Below are positions 18,729 to 27,923 of a stretch of DNA of 64,000 nt, piece after piece. The notes beneath the pieces were generated by a model, which saw only the letters and a program-made list of their open reading frames with translations, made no database searches and was not told where the DNA came from. The position numbers were made by a program, and so were the translations under genes. This DNA is from Methyloversatilis thermotolerans. GTDB taxonomy: Bacteria > Pseudomonadota > Gammaproteobacteria > Burkholderiales > Rhodocyclaceae. How positions within the stretch are numbered: the stretch's first letter is position 1; each line of letters starts with the position of its first letter. The DNA is taken from NCBI RefSeq assembly GCF_000372885.1, contig NZ_KB889967.1:2617430-2681429 (forward strand), in the 5' to 3' direction.

Positions 18729-19874
18729 ATGTCCCTGCCCACGCCCGACGACGATGCCCGCACCCACAGCGAGCGGCTGCGGTCGCTGATCCGCGACGAG
18801 ATCGCCCGCCATGGTGCCCTGCCCTTCAGCCGCTACATGGAGCGGGCGCTGTACGCGCCCGGACTGGGCTATTACAGTGGCGCCCTGCAAAAGTTCGGCG
18901 CCGGCGGCGATTTCATCACCGCCCCGGAAATGACACCGCTGTTCGGGCACAGTCTGGCCCGCCAGCTTGCCGATCTGATGGCGCTGTGCGCGCCCTGCAT
19001 CGTGGAGACCGGCGCCGGCAGCGGAAGGCTGGCGGTCGACCTGCTGGGTGCGCTCGACCGCCTCGGCGCCGCGCCGACGCACTATTTCATCCTCGAACTT
19101 TCGGCCGACCTGCGCGAGCGTCAACGCGAGACACTGGCAGCCGGCCAGCCCGCTCTGGCATCGCGTGTGAGCTGGCTGGACAGTCTGCCGCCACAATTTG
19201 ACGGCGTCGTGATCGGCAATGAGGTGCTCGACGCGATGCCCGTCGAACGGGTACGCGGCAACGCCGGCGGCATCGACCAGGCAGTGGTGGACACGGTGGA
19301 GGATGATCTGGTGCTGGACTGGCGACCCGCGCCGCCGGCGCTCACCGCCGAGGCAAGGCGCCTGGGCTTCAGCGATGGCTACGACAGCGAAATCAATCTC
19401 GTGGCCCGCGCCTGGGTAGCCGAATGGGCGCGGCGCATCGGCCGCGGCGCGCTGCTGTTGATCGACTATGGCTTTCCGCAGGCCGAGTACTACCACGCCG
19501 ACCGTTACCAGGGCACGCTCATGTGCCATTACCGCCATCACGCGCACGGCGATCCATTGTGGATGCCCGGACTGAACGACATCACGGCCCATGTCGATTT
19601 CACCGCAATCGCGCAGGCGGCATTCGATGCCGGCATGTCACTGGCGGGCTACACCTCGCAAGCCCGCTTCCTGCTGAACTGCGGCCTGCTGGAACTGCTG
19701 GGCGAAAGCAGCGGCGCGGACGCAATGACGCGCGCCCGTCACAACGCCGCGGTGAACCGCCTCACCTCGCCCGCCGAAATGGGCGAACTGTTCAAGGTGA
19801 TCTGCCTGACGCGCGGCCTGCCGGACACGCCGCTGCGCGGTTTCCTGCGCGGCGACCGCAGTCATACGCTGTAG
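18729..19874 (+). CDS. SAM-dependent methyltransferase, MidA/NDUFAF7 family
   Basis: The chosen ATG gives 381 aa; the frame is open further upstream but overlaps the divergent SDR gene. Conserved family segments are PFSRYMERALYAPGLGYY near residue 35, the SAM-binding ETGAGSGRLAVDLL near 97, VIGNEVLDAMPVE near 160 and the LLIDYG(FP) segment near 240. The human relative NDUFAF7 methylates an arginine of complex I, and bacterial members are often found near folate genes as here. The bacterial substrate is not established. Confidence 0.9.
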   Translation: MSLPTPDDDARTHSERLRSLIRDEIARHGALPFSRYMERALYAPGLGYYSGALQKFGAGGDFITAPEMTPLFGHSLARQLADLMALCAPCIVETGAGSGRLAVDLLGALDRLGAAPTHYFILELSADLRERQRETLAAGQPALASRVSWLDSLPPQFDGVVIGNEVLDAMPVERVRGNAGGIDQAVVDTVEDDLVLDWRPAPPALTAEARRLGFSDGYDSEINLVARAWVAEWARRIGRGALLLIDYGFPQAEYYHADRYQGTLMCHYRHHAHGDPLWMPGLNDITAHVDFTAIAQAAFDAGMSLAGYTSQARFLLNCGLLELLGESSGADAMTRARHNAAVNRLTSPAEMGELFKVICLTRGLPDTPLRGFLRGDRSHTL

Positions 19875-19915
19875 CCGGCCGATGGCCACGGCGGCCCATG
19901 CCGCCCGCGCCGCAC

Positions 19916-20881
19916 TCAGAAGCCGATCTTTTTCTGTCGCGTGGCGCGCCCCGCGTCCAGATCCACCACTTCGAGGTGATCCCGACGCGCCAGCTTTGCG
20001 TTGCCGAAGGCCGCCAGCAGCACCTTTCGCATGTCACGCGGCGGTACCGCCGCCAGCCGGTCGATCACATCGTCCGGCGCATCCGGTTCGAAGCCCCAGT
20101 CGTGCGCGGCCACCAGTTCCTCGTACAAGGTGCGGGCGATGACGCAGGCCTGGTCGTGATCCGGCCGCGGCACGGTATAGACGTTCATCCGGCTCAGTAT
20201 CGGCTCGGGAATGGAGCGCTCGTCGTTGGCCGTGGACACCCACATGATGTGGCTGGCGTCGATGTCGACCTCGACGAATTCATCCTTGAAGCGGCGCGCG
20301 GTGTCCTGTTCCAGCAGGCCGTACAGCGCCCCCATGGGGTCATAGCGGGCGTCGCCACCCGCCTTGTCCACCTCGTCCAGCACCACCAGAGGATTGGCGT
20401 AGTCGCCGCATACCAGCGCCTGGGCCACCTTGCCCGGCTTGGCATGCGACCACTGGGAAGAGGCGCCGGACAGTATCCAGCCGGCGGTGAGCGAAGACAT
20501 GGACAAGAATTCGAATCCGGTGCCCAGCAACTGCGCGAGTTGCCGCGCGAAGTGCGTCTTGCCTATGCCGGGCTCGCCGAGCAGCAGCATGGGGGTGAAG
20601 TTCATCGGCTCGTTGCCGGCCACCGCCAGCGCGAGATAACGCTTCAGATCATCGAGCACCGGCGCAAAGTTGGGGCAGCGCGCATACAGTGGATCCAGTC
20701 CGTCGAATGACGAAGGCTTCACGACATAGCGCACCCCGCCCAGCGAGCGCATCTTCTCGTAGAAAGCCGACAGCGCCTCGCTGCGGGAATGGTTGCCCGC
20801 CTCCATCGCGCGATCGACATCACCGACATCATAGATCTCGCGGCATTCCGCCAGAGGAATCCGAATATCCGCCTGTTGCAT
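19916..20881 (-). CDS. AAA+ ATPase (single AAA domain)
   Basis: The protein is 321 aa with a strong AAGGAG ribosome site before the ATG. It has one AAA+ domain: Walker A GEPGIGKTHFARQLA near residue 102, Walker B PLVVLDEVDKAGG near 165, a sensor-1 segment MWVSTANDERSIPEPILSR near 213 and an arginine-bearing C-terminal lid. The core resembles Lon-type AAA+ modules, but no protease domain follows. It lies 185 bases downstream of the pseudokinase gene on the same strand. Function unknown; a chaperone or remodelling role is likely for this fold. Confidence 0.85.
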   Translation of the reverse strand: MQQADIRIPLAECREIYDVGDVDRAMEAGNHSRSEALSAFYEKMRSLGGVRYVVKPSSFDGLDPLYARCPNFAPVLDDLKRYLALAVAGNEPMNFTPMLLLGEPGIGKTHFARQLAQLLGTGFEFLSMSSLTAGWILSGASSQWSHAKPGKVAQALVCGDYANPLVVLDEVDKAGGDARYDPMGALYGLLEQDTARRFKDEFVEVDIDASHIMWVSTANDERSIPEPILSRMNVYTVPRPDHDQACVIARTLYEELVAAHDWGFEPDAPDDVIDRLAAVPPRDMRKVLLAAFGNAKLARRDHLEVVDLDAGRATRQKKIGF

Positions 20882-21066
20882 GGCTGATCTCCTTGCTGCA
20901 AATGGAACCTGGAGCGCGGCTGGCGGTACGCCACATCCGCAATCCGGAAAGTACCCGATGTGTGTTCTTTCGTCGCGCTTGCGAAGAAGTTGAGACTTTC
21001 CGGACTGGAGGCAAGCATTTTCTGCGCCGGCCTGCGAAAGAGGCGCGCGCCGGAATGGTGGCGTCG

Positions 21067-22902
21067 TCAGGGCGGCGTCGGCACGACCAGGCGGACCAGC
21101 GATGCAAAACGGCTGGGCTGACCGAGCATGAGACGCACCAGTTCATCCAGCCATTCCACGTCATCGCCGATGCGCGGCGGCAGGTAATCAACCAGGCCGA
21201 AACGCTCGACATTCTGCAAGGTGAGCTTGAGCGACAGCCACTCGTAATCGGCGGCCAGCTCCACGCGCGCGCGAACCTCGGGTGCGACATCGAACACAAG
21301 GCTGCGCAGACGCCCGTGTTCGTCGCGCTGCGGCTGCTCCTCGAACCTCACGCCGTGCTCGCGCAGCGCGCCACGCAGCGCATCTGCGGAAAGCGGGTCA
21401 CGTTCGCAGTGCAGTACCGCCTGCCCTTGCAGCAACCAGCTCAACGAAACGCGGGCAATCTGGTCCGGCATCTCGACGCCCCGGTTGCGCGTATGCACGT
21501 CCGACGAATGCCAGGCCAGGCCGCGCAGCACGCCCAACCCGAGCAGCGGGTAGTCGCGCGACACCTGCGGCCTGATCACGTTGAGCTGGGCCACCAGCTG
21601 ACTGAAATAGTCGCGCACACCGAGCAGCCGGTCAGCCAGCGCCTGCTCCGCTTCGGTGCGCGCGGCGCGTTCGCCGCGCTGCATCTGTGCAGCATGGGCG
21701 CGGATGCGCTGGGCTTCACCAGCAAGATCAGCGAGCAACGAGGAACCGGCACCGGTGCGCACCGTCGCGGACGCCGGCCCGCTTCGGCCCGGATGCTCGG
21801 CCGCTCCCGACACCGGCGCATCGAGCAGGCGCGGAAACGCGACGTCCAGCGGGGAATCGGGGGGGGACTTCGGTGCGCGCGGCAGCGGCAGCGTCTTCGG
21901 TTCAAGGTCGGCGAGCGAGCGTGCCGAAAAGGCTTCCAGGTCCGCTTCCAGCTCAGCCAGGACGTCGTCGACAGGCGCCCCCGGGCGCCCCGGCTGTCCG
22001 CGCTTGAAAGGCGGCGCCGGCAGATCCTCGACGGCCACCACGGTGACCGGAGGCGGCTCGGCGAGCGGGGTCGGCGGACGCGGCATATCGACGTTCGCCG
22101 CACGCAGCGCGCGCGCCAGTGCGCCGGCATCGGCGTGGCGATCGACCGGCGACTTGGCGAGCGCCTTCATCACGATGAAATCCAGATCAGGCGGCACCTC
22201 GGGGTCAAGCGCACTGGGCGACGGCGTCGGCGCATGGGCAATGCCTTCCAGCACGCCGGACAGTGATCCGGTCAGCGGCGAACCGAAAGGTGGACGTCCG
22301 ACCAGCATTTCGAACAGCAGGGCGCCCAGCGAAAACACGTCGGAACGCGCATCGGCAGGCAGACCCTGAACCTGCTCCGGCGACAGGTATTGCGGTACCG
22401 CAGGCAGGGCGCCAGGCGATGCAGCAGGCAAGGCGAAATCGGTCACCACGACACGGCCATCGCCGTCGATCAGCAGATTGCCGGCCTTCAGGCCACCGTG
22501 CACGATGCCCGCCTTCTGCGCGTAAGCAAGCGCCTCTGCGGCCTGGGCGCCGATGCTGCGAACCCATTCGAAGGACATGCGCGGAAGCGCGTCCAGGAGC
22601 TGGCGCAGCGAGCGCCCCTCCACCCGTTCCATCGCCACCCAGGGCTGCCCGTCCTCCACCGACAGGCCGAGTTCGACGACGCGTACCACGCCGGGATGGT
22701 CCAGGCGGGACACCGCCGACAACCGTTCGCCCAGCTGGGCCGCGTAACGCGCCGGCTCGTCGGCCAGATCGGTGCGGAAAATCTTGAGCGCGAGCAGCCT
22801 GCCCGACGCGGGTTCTGTCGCCTCGTACACGATGCCCCGTTCGCCCCGGCCGATCTCCCGGCCAAGACGATAACGGCCGACAAGGCGCGCAGCACCGTTC
22901 AT
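21067..22902 (-). CDS. Ser/Thr kinase-fold protein lacking the catalytic Asp (predicted pseudokinase)
   Basis: The start at 22902 (MNGAARLVGRYRLG) gives 611 aa. Residues about 8-275 are a Hanks-type kinase fold with a complete Gly loop (GRGERGIVYEA), the ATP lysine (LLALKIF) and the LSPEQV segment. The catalytic HRD motif reads HGG (IVHGGLKAGNLL, near residue 132), so the proton-accepting Asp is missing, and DFG reads DFA. Phosphotransfer is therefore unlikely. A Pro-rich linker and a C-terminal domain of about 200 residues (DRLLGVRDYFSQLVAQLNVI onwards) follow. There is no membrane helix. It may act as an ATP-binding scaffold with the AAA+ protein downstream. Confidence 0.85.
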   Translation of the reverse strand: MNGAARLVGRYRLGREIGRGERGIVYEATEPASGRLLALKIFRTDLADEPARYAAQLGERLSAVSRLDHPGVVRVVELGLSVEDGQPWVAMERVEGRSLRQLLDALPRMSFEWVRSIGAQAAEALAYAQKAGIVHGGLKAGNLLIDGDGRVVVTDFALPAASPGALPAVPQYLSPEQVQGLPADARSDVFSLGALLFEMLVGRPPFGSPLTGSLSGVLEGIAHAPTPSPSALDPEVPPDLDFIVMKALAKSPVDRHADAGALARALRAANVDMPRPPTPLAEPPPVTVVAVEDLPAPPFKRGQPGRPGAPVDDVLAELEADLEAFSARSLADLEPKTLPLPRAPKSPPDSPLDVAFPRLLDAPVSGAAEHPGRSGPASATVRTGAGSSLLADLAGEAQRIRAHAAQMQRGERAARTEAEQALADRLLGVRDYFSQLVAQLNVIRPQVSRDYPLLGLGVLRGLAWHSSDVHTRNRGVEMPDQIARVSLSWLLQGQAVLHCERDPLSADALRGALREHGVRFEEQPQRDEHGRLRSLVFDVAPEVRARVELAADYEWLSLKLTLQNVERFGLVDYLPPRIGDDVEWLDELVRLMLGQPSRFASLVRLVVPTPP

Positions 22903-23254
22903 TGCAGGCACCCGCGACAGAGCGGCAAGGCGTGTGAACAGCCGGGAACGAGAAAAGGGAAGGTCATGGATGCAGGCAGCGGTCACTCGTCCGGATTACA
23001 TCCCACGAAAACAAACCGCGTCAATCCGGCAAAAGTACGACTGTACAGCCGCATGCGGAAAAGCACGAACGATGAGCTTGTGCGACACGAGTTGCGGAAA
23101 TCGTGCGCGCCCGATCGGGTGTCCGCGTGACGATCACGCTCGGGCGGACGGGGGACAGGCAGGCATGCCGCGCCCCGAGCTTCATCGCGGTGGCGCATTC
23201 GCCAGGCCGCGCACTTCGCCCGCGTGCCGCCGGTGACAGGCCTTGCTGCGGCGC
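22903..23254. other. Intergenic stretch, no gene recognised
   Basis: About 350 bases upstream of the pseudokinase gene. It is slightly less GC-rich than its surroundings near 22985-23100. I see no convincing gene, RNA or repeat in it. It probably holds the promoter of the pseudokinase-AAA+ pair. Confidence 0.4.
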
Positions 23255-23449
23255 TTATTCCTGCGCGCGGTAGATATCGCGCAGGAAGGCATCCGGGTCG
23301 GACACCGCGCTGCGCTGTCGCGCCACATGGGTTCGCCGCACTGCCGGCCCGGCTTCAGGCAAGGGCAGCCAGCTCGCATTGAGCACCTCGTCGCCGTAAT
23401 CCTGCGCACGCCCCAGTGTCTTGCCGGTCATGAAATCGAACAGGTCCAT
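23255..23449 (-). CDS. Small hypothetical protein (64 aa)
   Basis: The ATG at 23449 is preceded by GGAAGACGAGA, a plausible ribosome site, and gives a 64-aa protein starting MDLFDFMTGKTLGRAQDYGD. It has no signal peptide or membrane helix. I do not recognise the family. Immediately upstream of the ribosome site is an uninterrupted run of nine G on the coding strand. Because the gene is short and isolated, the call is tentative. Confidence 0.5.
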   Translation of the reverse strand: MDLFDFMTGKTLGRAQDYGDEVLNASWLPLPEAGPAVRRTHVARQRSAVSDPDAFLRDIYRAQE

Positions 23450-23854
23450 TCTCGTCTTCCCCCCCCCTTGCCCACCCATAATGCGCTATCGGCGCCCCGC
23501 CTTCGAGCTTGAGCGGGTGGACGTTCCGAGGCACACGGTGCATCAACTCTTTACAATCCGGGCCCTGGTGGACCATGTATGACGTTCCGAACCCGCTCTG
23601 CGCAGCACCCGGTCACGGCATCCGGAAGGTCTGACCTCCTCCCTGCCCGGGTGTTTCCTTGCCCCGCACATCCGGTCGCGCTCTGTTCCGTTCGCCGGCT
23701 CGCTACAGCCGGTGCGGACCGCACGCGTCAACATCACGGGTTCCATGATGTGCGGCACCGCATTTCAGGACGAGGAAGAAGTCCACATGCGGACGTCACA
23801 GGTGCGACGTATTGCACATCGCGCCATCGATCATGAGACGCGGCGATGACGGGT
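23450..23854. other. Intergenic stretch with a C9/G9 homopolymer tract
   Basis: About 400 bases without a convincing gene. The one distinct feature is C9 at 23459-23467, which reads as G9 in the 5' leader of the small gene at 23255-23449. The rest is GC-rich and has no clear hairpin with a T-tract or repeat. Confidence 0.4.
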
Positions 23855-24676
23855 TCAGCGGATTTCGCAGTTCGCCGGAAAGAGCTCGACCACCCAGTCG
23901 AGCAGGCTGCGGGCAACCGCCTGCCAGTCCGCCTCAAGCATCATGCCGTGCCCCATGCCGGGAAAGATCTGCGCCGGTACGCCGAGCGCGGCAGCGGTCA
24001 TGTCGACCAGAGGCGGCGGAATGATGGGATCGCACGCCGCTCCCAGCACGCGCATCGGCGGCCGGTGCATGCGTGCGATCTGCGGCAGGTTGAACAAGGT
24101 CATGTCCCAGATCACCCGGGCCGATTCCGGCTGCACACGCAGGGCGTAGCGCTGGAGCCGGTCCAGCGGCACCGGCTGGGCGAACAGGGCGTCAGCCAGC
24201 GCGTCGAGCGATTTTGCCCCGCCGGCCAACAGCGCATTCAGTTCGTTCATGAGATCGGGTCGGCGCATGGCCAGGCCAACGGCAGACGCCCACAGGCCCT
24301 GCGGCGGCACCGAGGCCATCAGCACTGCCGCCGGCGGCTGCCGCAATTCGAGGCATTTGAGCACCACCATGCCGCCCATCGAATGGCCGATGAGCACCGG
24401 CGGCACCGCAAACCTGTCCATGACCTCGCACACGTCCGCCACGTAGTCGTCCAGGCTGAACAGGTCGAGACAATTGCGCCCGGGGCTCTCACCGTGGCCG
24501 GACAGAGAAAGCGCGACCGCCTCGAATCCGGCCTCGGCGAACCAGGGAAGAAAGTACTCGTCCCAGCACCAGGCGCCGGTATACGCGCCATGAACGAACA
24601 GCAGGGGTTGCGGGTGAGCCGCGCCAGCGGGGCGGCGCGTGATGACCTCGAGAGGTCCGTTGCGCTTCATGTTCAT
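23855..24676 (-). CDS. Alpha/beta hydrolase
   Basis: The protein is 273 aa with an alpha/beta hydrolase fold. The oxyanion segment is LLFVHGAYTGAWCW near residue 27, the nucleophile elbow is GHSMGGMV with the catalytic Ser near 97, and the catalytic His lies in GMGHGMM near 245. The acid is probably the Asp in ACDPIIP. There is no signal peptide, so it is cytoplasmic. The substrate is not predictable from sequence. It is 97 bases downstream of the GGDEF-EAL gene on the same strand. Confidence 0.88.
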   Translation of the reverse strand: MNMKRNGPLEVITRRPAGAAHPQPLLFVHGAYTGAWCWDEYFLPWFAEAGFEAVALSLSGHGESPGRNCLDLFSLDDYVADVCEVMDRFAVPPVLIGHSMGGMVVLKCLELRQPPAAVLMASVPPQGLWASAVGLAMRRPDLMNELNALLAGGAKSLDALADALFAQPVPLDRLQRYALRVQPESARVIWDMTLFNLPQIARMHRPPMRVLGAACDPIIPPPLVDMTAAALGVPAQIFPGMGHGMMLEADWQAVARSLLDWVVELFPANCEIR

Positions 24677-24773
24677 GCCTGGGGACCGCTGCGCAATCCA
24701 GAAAGGGACACAGCCGCGACTTTAACGCGAGTGGCCCGACCGGCGGCCGCCTGACCTCTGCCCGACACAGTGT

Positions 24774-27164
24774 TCAACCTCCGGCCATGCCCGTTCTCCG
24801 TCCCGCATCGGGCCACGCCGCAGCCCAGTGCGATTCGGCGAACCAGCGTTCGAGCTGTTCGCGCGGGATGGGCTTGCTGATCAGATAGCCCTGGACGAGG
24901 TCGCAGCCGAGCTCGCGCAGCCGGTTCAGCACGTCTTCCGATTCCACCCCCTCGGCCGTCACCTTGAGCCCCATGTTGTGCGCCAGTTCTATGGTCGAGC
25001 GCACGATGATCTCGTCGTTCGGATTGTCGAGCAGATGCATGACGAAGCTGCGGTCTATCTTCATTTCGCTCACCGGCATCCGGCGCAGGTAGGACAGCGA
25101 CGAATAGCCGGTTCCATAGTCGTCGATGGACAGCGCGCAGCCGGTGGCGCGCAGCGCCTGCAGATTGGCCAGGGCGTGATCCGGATCGTCCAGCACCGCG
25201 CTCTCCGTGATTTCCAGCGTGATGAGCCGGGCCGGGCAGTCATGCCGCTGCAGCATGCCGTCAAACAGCACTGGCAGCTCCGGATTCAGCAGATCGCGCG
25301 CGGAAATGTTCAGCGATACGTTCACCTCCAGCCCCTGCTGCAACCACTGGCCGCACTGGCGCACCGCCGCGTTCATGACCCACAGCGTGATGTACTTGAT
25401 GTAGCCGGTCTGTTCCGCGAACGGGATGAAATCGAATGGCGGTATGAAGCCACGTGAAGGATGTATCCAGCGCACCAGCGCCTCGACGTGGTGCGCCGGA
25501 TCGGGCCGGGTCGCCACCTTGGGCTGGTAGTACAGCACCAGCTCGTCGTTCTCGACCGCATGCCGCAGCTCGGTCAGCAGAGACAGACGCTGCACGTTGC
25601 GGTCATGGTCGGCCGGGTCATATATCTTGAAACGGGCGTTGCCCCGCTTGGCCTGGTACATCGCGATTTCCGCGTGACGCATCAGTTGCGCCGCCTCCTC
25701 ACCGTGCTCGGGGCAGGCCGATATGCCCATGCTGGCGTCGATATCCACCACCTGTCCGGACAGGTTCATCGGTGCCTGCAGCACCTCGGCGACACGCTGC
25801 GCCACCGCCTGCGCCCGGTGCAGATCGGCCCCCGGCAGCATGACCGCAAACTCGTCGCCGCCCAGGCGCGCCACCTGATCGCGTGCATCGCGCATCGTTT
25901 CGCGCAGCCGCCGCCCCACCTTCTGCAGCAGCAGATCGCCCACGCCGTGGCCGAGCGCGTCATTCACCATGCGGAAGCGGTCCAGATCCAGCGTGATGAC
26001 AGCGACCGTACCCTCCGACCTGAGCGCATCCCCGACCGCATCCGCAAGGCGTTCGCCGAACCAGGCGCGATTGGGCAGCCCGGTCAGGCCGTCGTAGTAC
26101 GCCAGCTCACTGATCCGCGCCTCACGGTTCGCAATCTCGCCGGTCATTGCGGAGAACGCGTCCGCCAGCTCACCGATCTCGTCACCGCGCGACAGCTCCG
26201 GCGGTCCGCCGTATTCGCCGCGCTGCACCCGCTGCGCGAAGCCCGCGAGGCGCATCACCGGAGCGGCGATGGTGCCACCCAGCACGGCACTGGCCAGCAG
26301 CGCGATGACGATGCCCGCGGCCGACAGCGCCGCCGATTCGCGGAACAGGCGCTCCCACGGCGCCAGCGCCCGGTCCAGCGACAGCATGAGCACGACAGCC
26401 GCCTCGCCCGGCTCGCCGATATCGAGTGCATGGACATGCGTCACATAGTCGTCGTCGGCGACGGCGACGGCGACGGTATCCTCGCCGCCCAGGCTGGCGT
26501 TGCGGAACCGTGCCAGCAAGGCCTGCCCGACATCCGGCGGCAGACTGCTCGCATCGAGGAACCAGTCGTCGCGGGCGCCGCGCCGCACGAAACTCAACTG
26601 CAGCCCGGTCAGCCCTCGCAGGTCATCGACCAGTCCCTGCTCGACCTGGAAACCCAGCACCACCCATGCCGTCGGTACCGGGGCGAGAACAGGAACCACG
26701 ACGATCTGGTGCAGGCGATCCGCGATCACCGCGAAACCCGAGCCCTCCTGCCGGTTGCGGACCGCCTCGATCAACTGGTGCACACGCGCCGGCAGCCCTT
26801 GCGGCAGGCCGATGCTGCCCGCGACCACGGATTCGTCCAGTGCCAGCAGCAAGGCCAGATCAGCACCTATGCGCCCACCGTGGTTGTCCAGCGCGGACAC
26901 GATGGTGTCGCGATCCTGACTCAGCAACGCCTCGCGAAAGCCGTAGTCGGCGGCAAGCACCCTCGCCGCCTGACTGAGCTGCGCGGCGCGGTGGGCGATC
27001 TGCCGGTCGAACACGCGTTGCGCGGTCGCCACCTCCATGCGCGCGTCGGCGATCGCGCTGCTGCGGCCGATCTGGGCGAACAGGATCAGCCCTATCCCTT
27101 GCAACGCCACGACAAGCAGCGAGCACCAGGCGGCGATCTTCCAGCGCAGACGCAGTCTGATCAT
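24774..27164 (-). CDS. Membrane sensor with GGDEF and EAL domains
   Basis: The protein is 796 aa. It has an N-terminal membrane helix (about 9-28), a periplasmic sensing region of roughly 240 residues with a CACHE-like pattern, a second helix near 280-300, a HAMP segment, a GGDEF domain with intact GGDEF (near 433) and an EAL domain with EALVRW (near 560) and DDYGTGYSS. Both c-di-GMP synthesis and breakdown motifs look intact; the residues before GGDEF do not form a clear RxxD inhibitory site. It starts 4 bases after the cupredoxin stop, so the two are surely co-expressed. Confidence 0.93.
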   Translation of the reverse strand: MIRLRLRWKIAAWCSLLVVALQGIGLILFAQIGRSSAIADARMEVATAQRVFDRQIAHRAAQLSQAARVLAADYGFREALLSQDRDTIVSALDNHGGRIGADLALLLALDESVVAGSIGLPQGLPARVHQLIEAVRNRQEGSGFAVIADRLHQIVVVPVLAPVPTAWVVLGFQVEQGLVDDLRGLTGLQLSFVRRGARDDWFLDASSLPPDVGQALLARFRNASLGGEDTVAVAVADDDYVTHVHALDIGEPGEAAVVLMLSLDRALAPWERLFRESAALSAAGIVIALLASAVLGGTIAAPVMRLAGFAQRVQRGEYGGPPELSRGDEIGELADAFSAMTGEIANREARISELAYYDGLTGLPNRAWFGERLADAVGDALRSEGTVAVITLDLDRFRMVNDALGHGVGDLLLQKVGRRLRETMRDARDQVARLGGDEFAVMLPGADLHRAQAVAQRVAEVLQAPMNLSGQVVDIDASMGISACPEHGEEAAQLMRHAEIAMYQAKRGNARFKIYDPADHDRNVQRLSLLTELRHAVENDELVLYYQPKVATRPDPAHHVEALVRWIHPSRGFIPPFDFIPFAEQTGYIKYITLWVMNAAVRQCGQWLQQGLEVNVSLNISARDLLNPELPVLFDGMLQRHDCPARLITLEITESAVLDDPDHALANLQALRATGCALSIDDYGTGYSSLSYLRRMPVSEMKIDRSFVMHLLDNPNDEIIVRSTIELAHNMGLKVTAEGVESEDVLNRLRELGCDLVQGYLISKPIPREQLERWFAESHWAAAWPDAGRRTGMAGG

Positions 27165-27168
27165 GGCA

Positions 27169-27786
27169 TCAGTTCTTCAGGTCCACGCTCACGCTCTCCG
27201 CCAGATCGCCCATCACGCGCAACGGTCGTGGCGGCAGCTCAGGCAGCCCCAACCTGCGCGGATGCCAGAGCTGAAGCAGATAGTCTCCGGGCGGCACACC
27301 GCTGACGCGCACCGTGCCCTCACCGTCCGATATGCCGAACCAGGGCGTATCGACCACCACCACATAGGCCGACATCCGGTCATGGATATTGCACCCCAGC
27401 ACAACCACGCCCGGCTTGTCGAATATCACCGGCTTTGCCGGTTTTCCGCTGTACAGCTTGAGCTCGAACACCTTGGCGGGCGAAAAAGAGTAGACGTGAT
27501 GGCGTACCGTGTCGTTATTGGGAAACTCGACCGCGGTTCCGGTCTGCACGACCGACACATGCGGCAGGAAAGTCTTGTTCGCCTGTGCGATGGATGCGCT
27601 CCGCGGCTGCGGCAGTTCGCCGCGATCAAGCGGAACCAGCGACGCCACGACACTGTCGAGCGCTCGTCCGGACGCGGAATCGGACACTCTGAGGGTGATG
27701 ACCGCCGCTTCCGCGAGCCCGCATAGCGCGCACAGGACGAAACCCGGCAGCGCTCGGCGCCGGGCCGTGACGACTTTGCGCAACAC
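27169..27786 (-). CDS. Exported cupredoxin-like protein
   Basis: The protein is 205 aa with a signal peptide ending near CGLAEA. A cupredoxin-type domain carries probable copper ligands: His in NNDTVRHHVYSFS near residue 92 and the GCNIHDRMSAY segment near 132, giving Cys, His and Met. A carboxypeptidase-regulatory-like tail (VSGVPPGDYLLQLWHP) follows. Its gene ends 4 bases before the GGDEF-EAL start. A periplasmic copper protein coupled to a periplasm-facing sensor suggests redox or copper sensing. It is far from the methylamine genes and no functional link to them is shown. Confidence 0.82.
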   Translation of the reverse strand: MLRKVVTARRRALPGFVLCALCGLAEAAVITLRVSDSASGRALDSVVASLVPLDRGELPQPRSASIAQANKTFLPHVSVVQTGTAVEFPNNDTVRHHVYSFSPAKVFELKLYSGKPAKPVIFDKPGVVVLGCNIHDRMSAYVVVVDTPWFGISDGEGTVRVSGVPPGDYLLQLWHPRRLGLPELPPRPLRVMGDLAESVSVDLKN

Positions 27787-27923
27787 GCGGCACTCCGGAC
27801 TGAAGTTGAAGGTTCTTTTTTTACGGCAATGACCGCATCAAGCTTGAATGGCCGCGCCCGAATGCTCAAGTCCGCGTGCGGCCGGCCGTAGCCGATCCGG
27901 ACAACGATATGGAGACCCCTGCG

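Noticed and set aside
25461-27305. 614-codon plus-strand frame opposite the GGDEF-EAL gene
   Set aside because: GGDEF and EAL motifs on the minus strand are unambiguous, and the plus-strand frame has no domain.
27169-27786. Cupredoxin gene as part of the methylamine system
   Set aside because: It lies about 9 kb from the NMG operon, on a separate unit with a c-di-GMP sensor. Nothing in the sequence ties it to methylamine.
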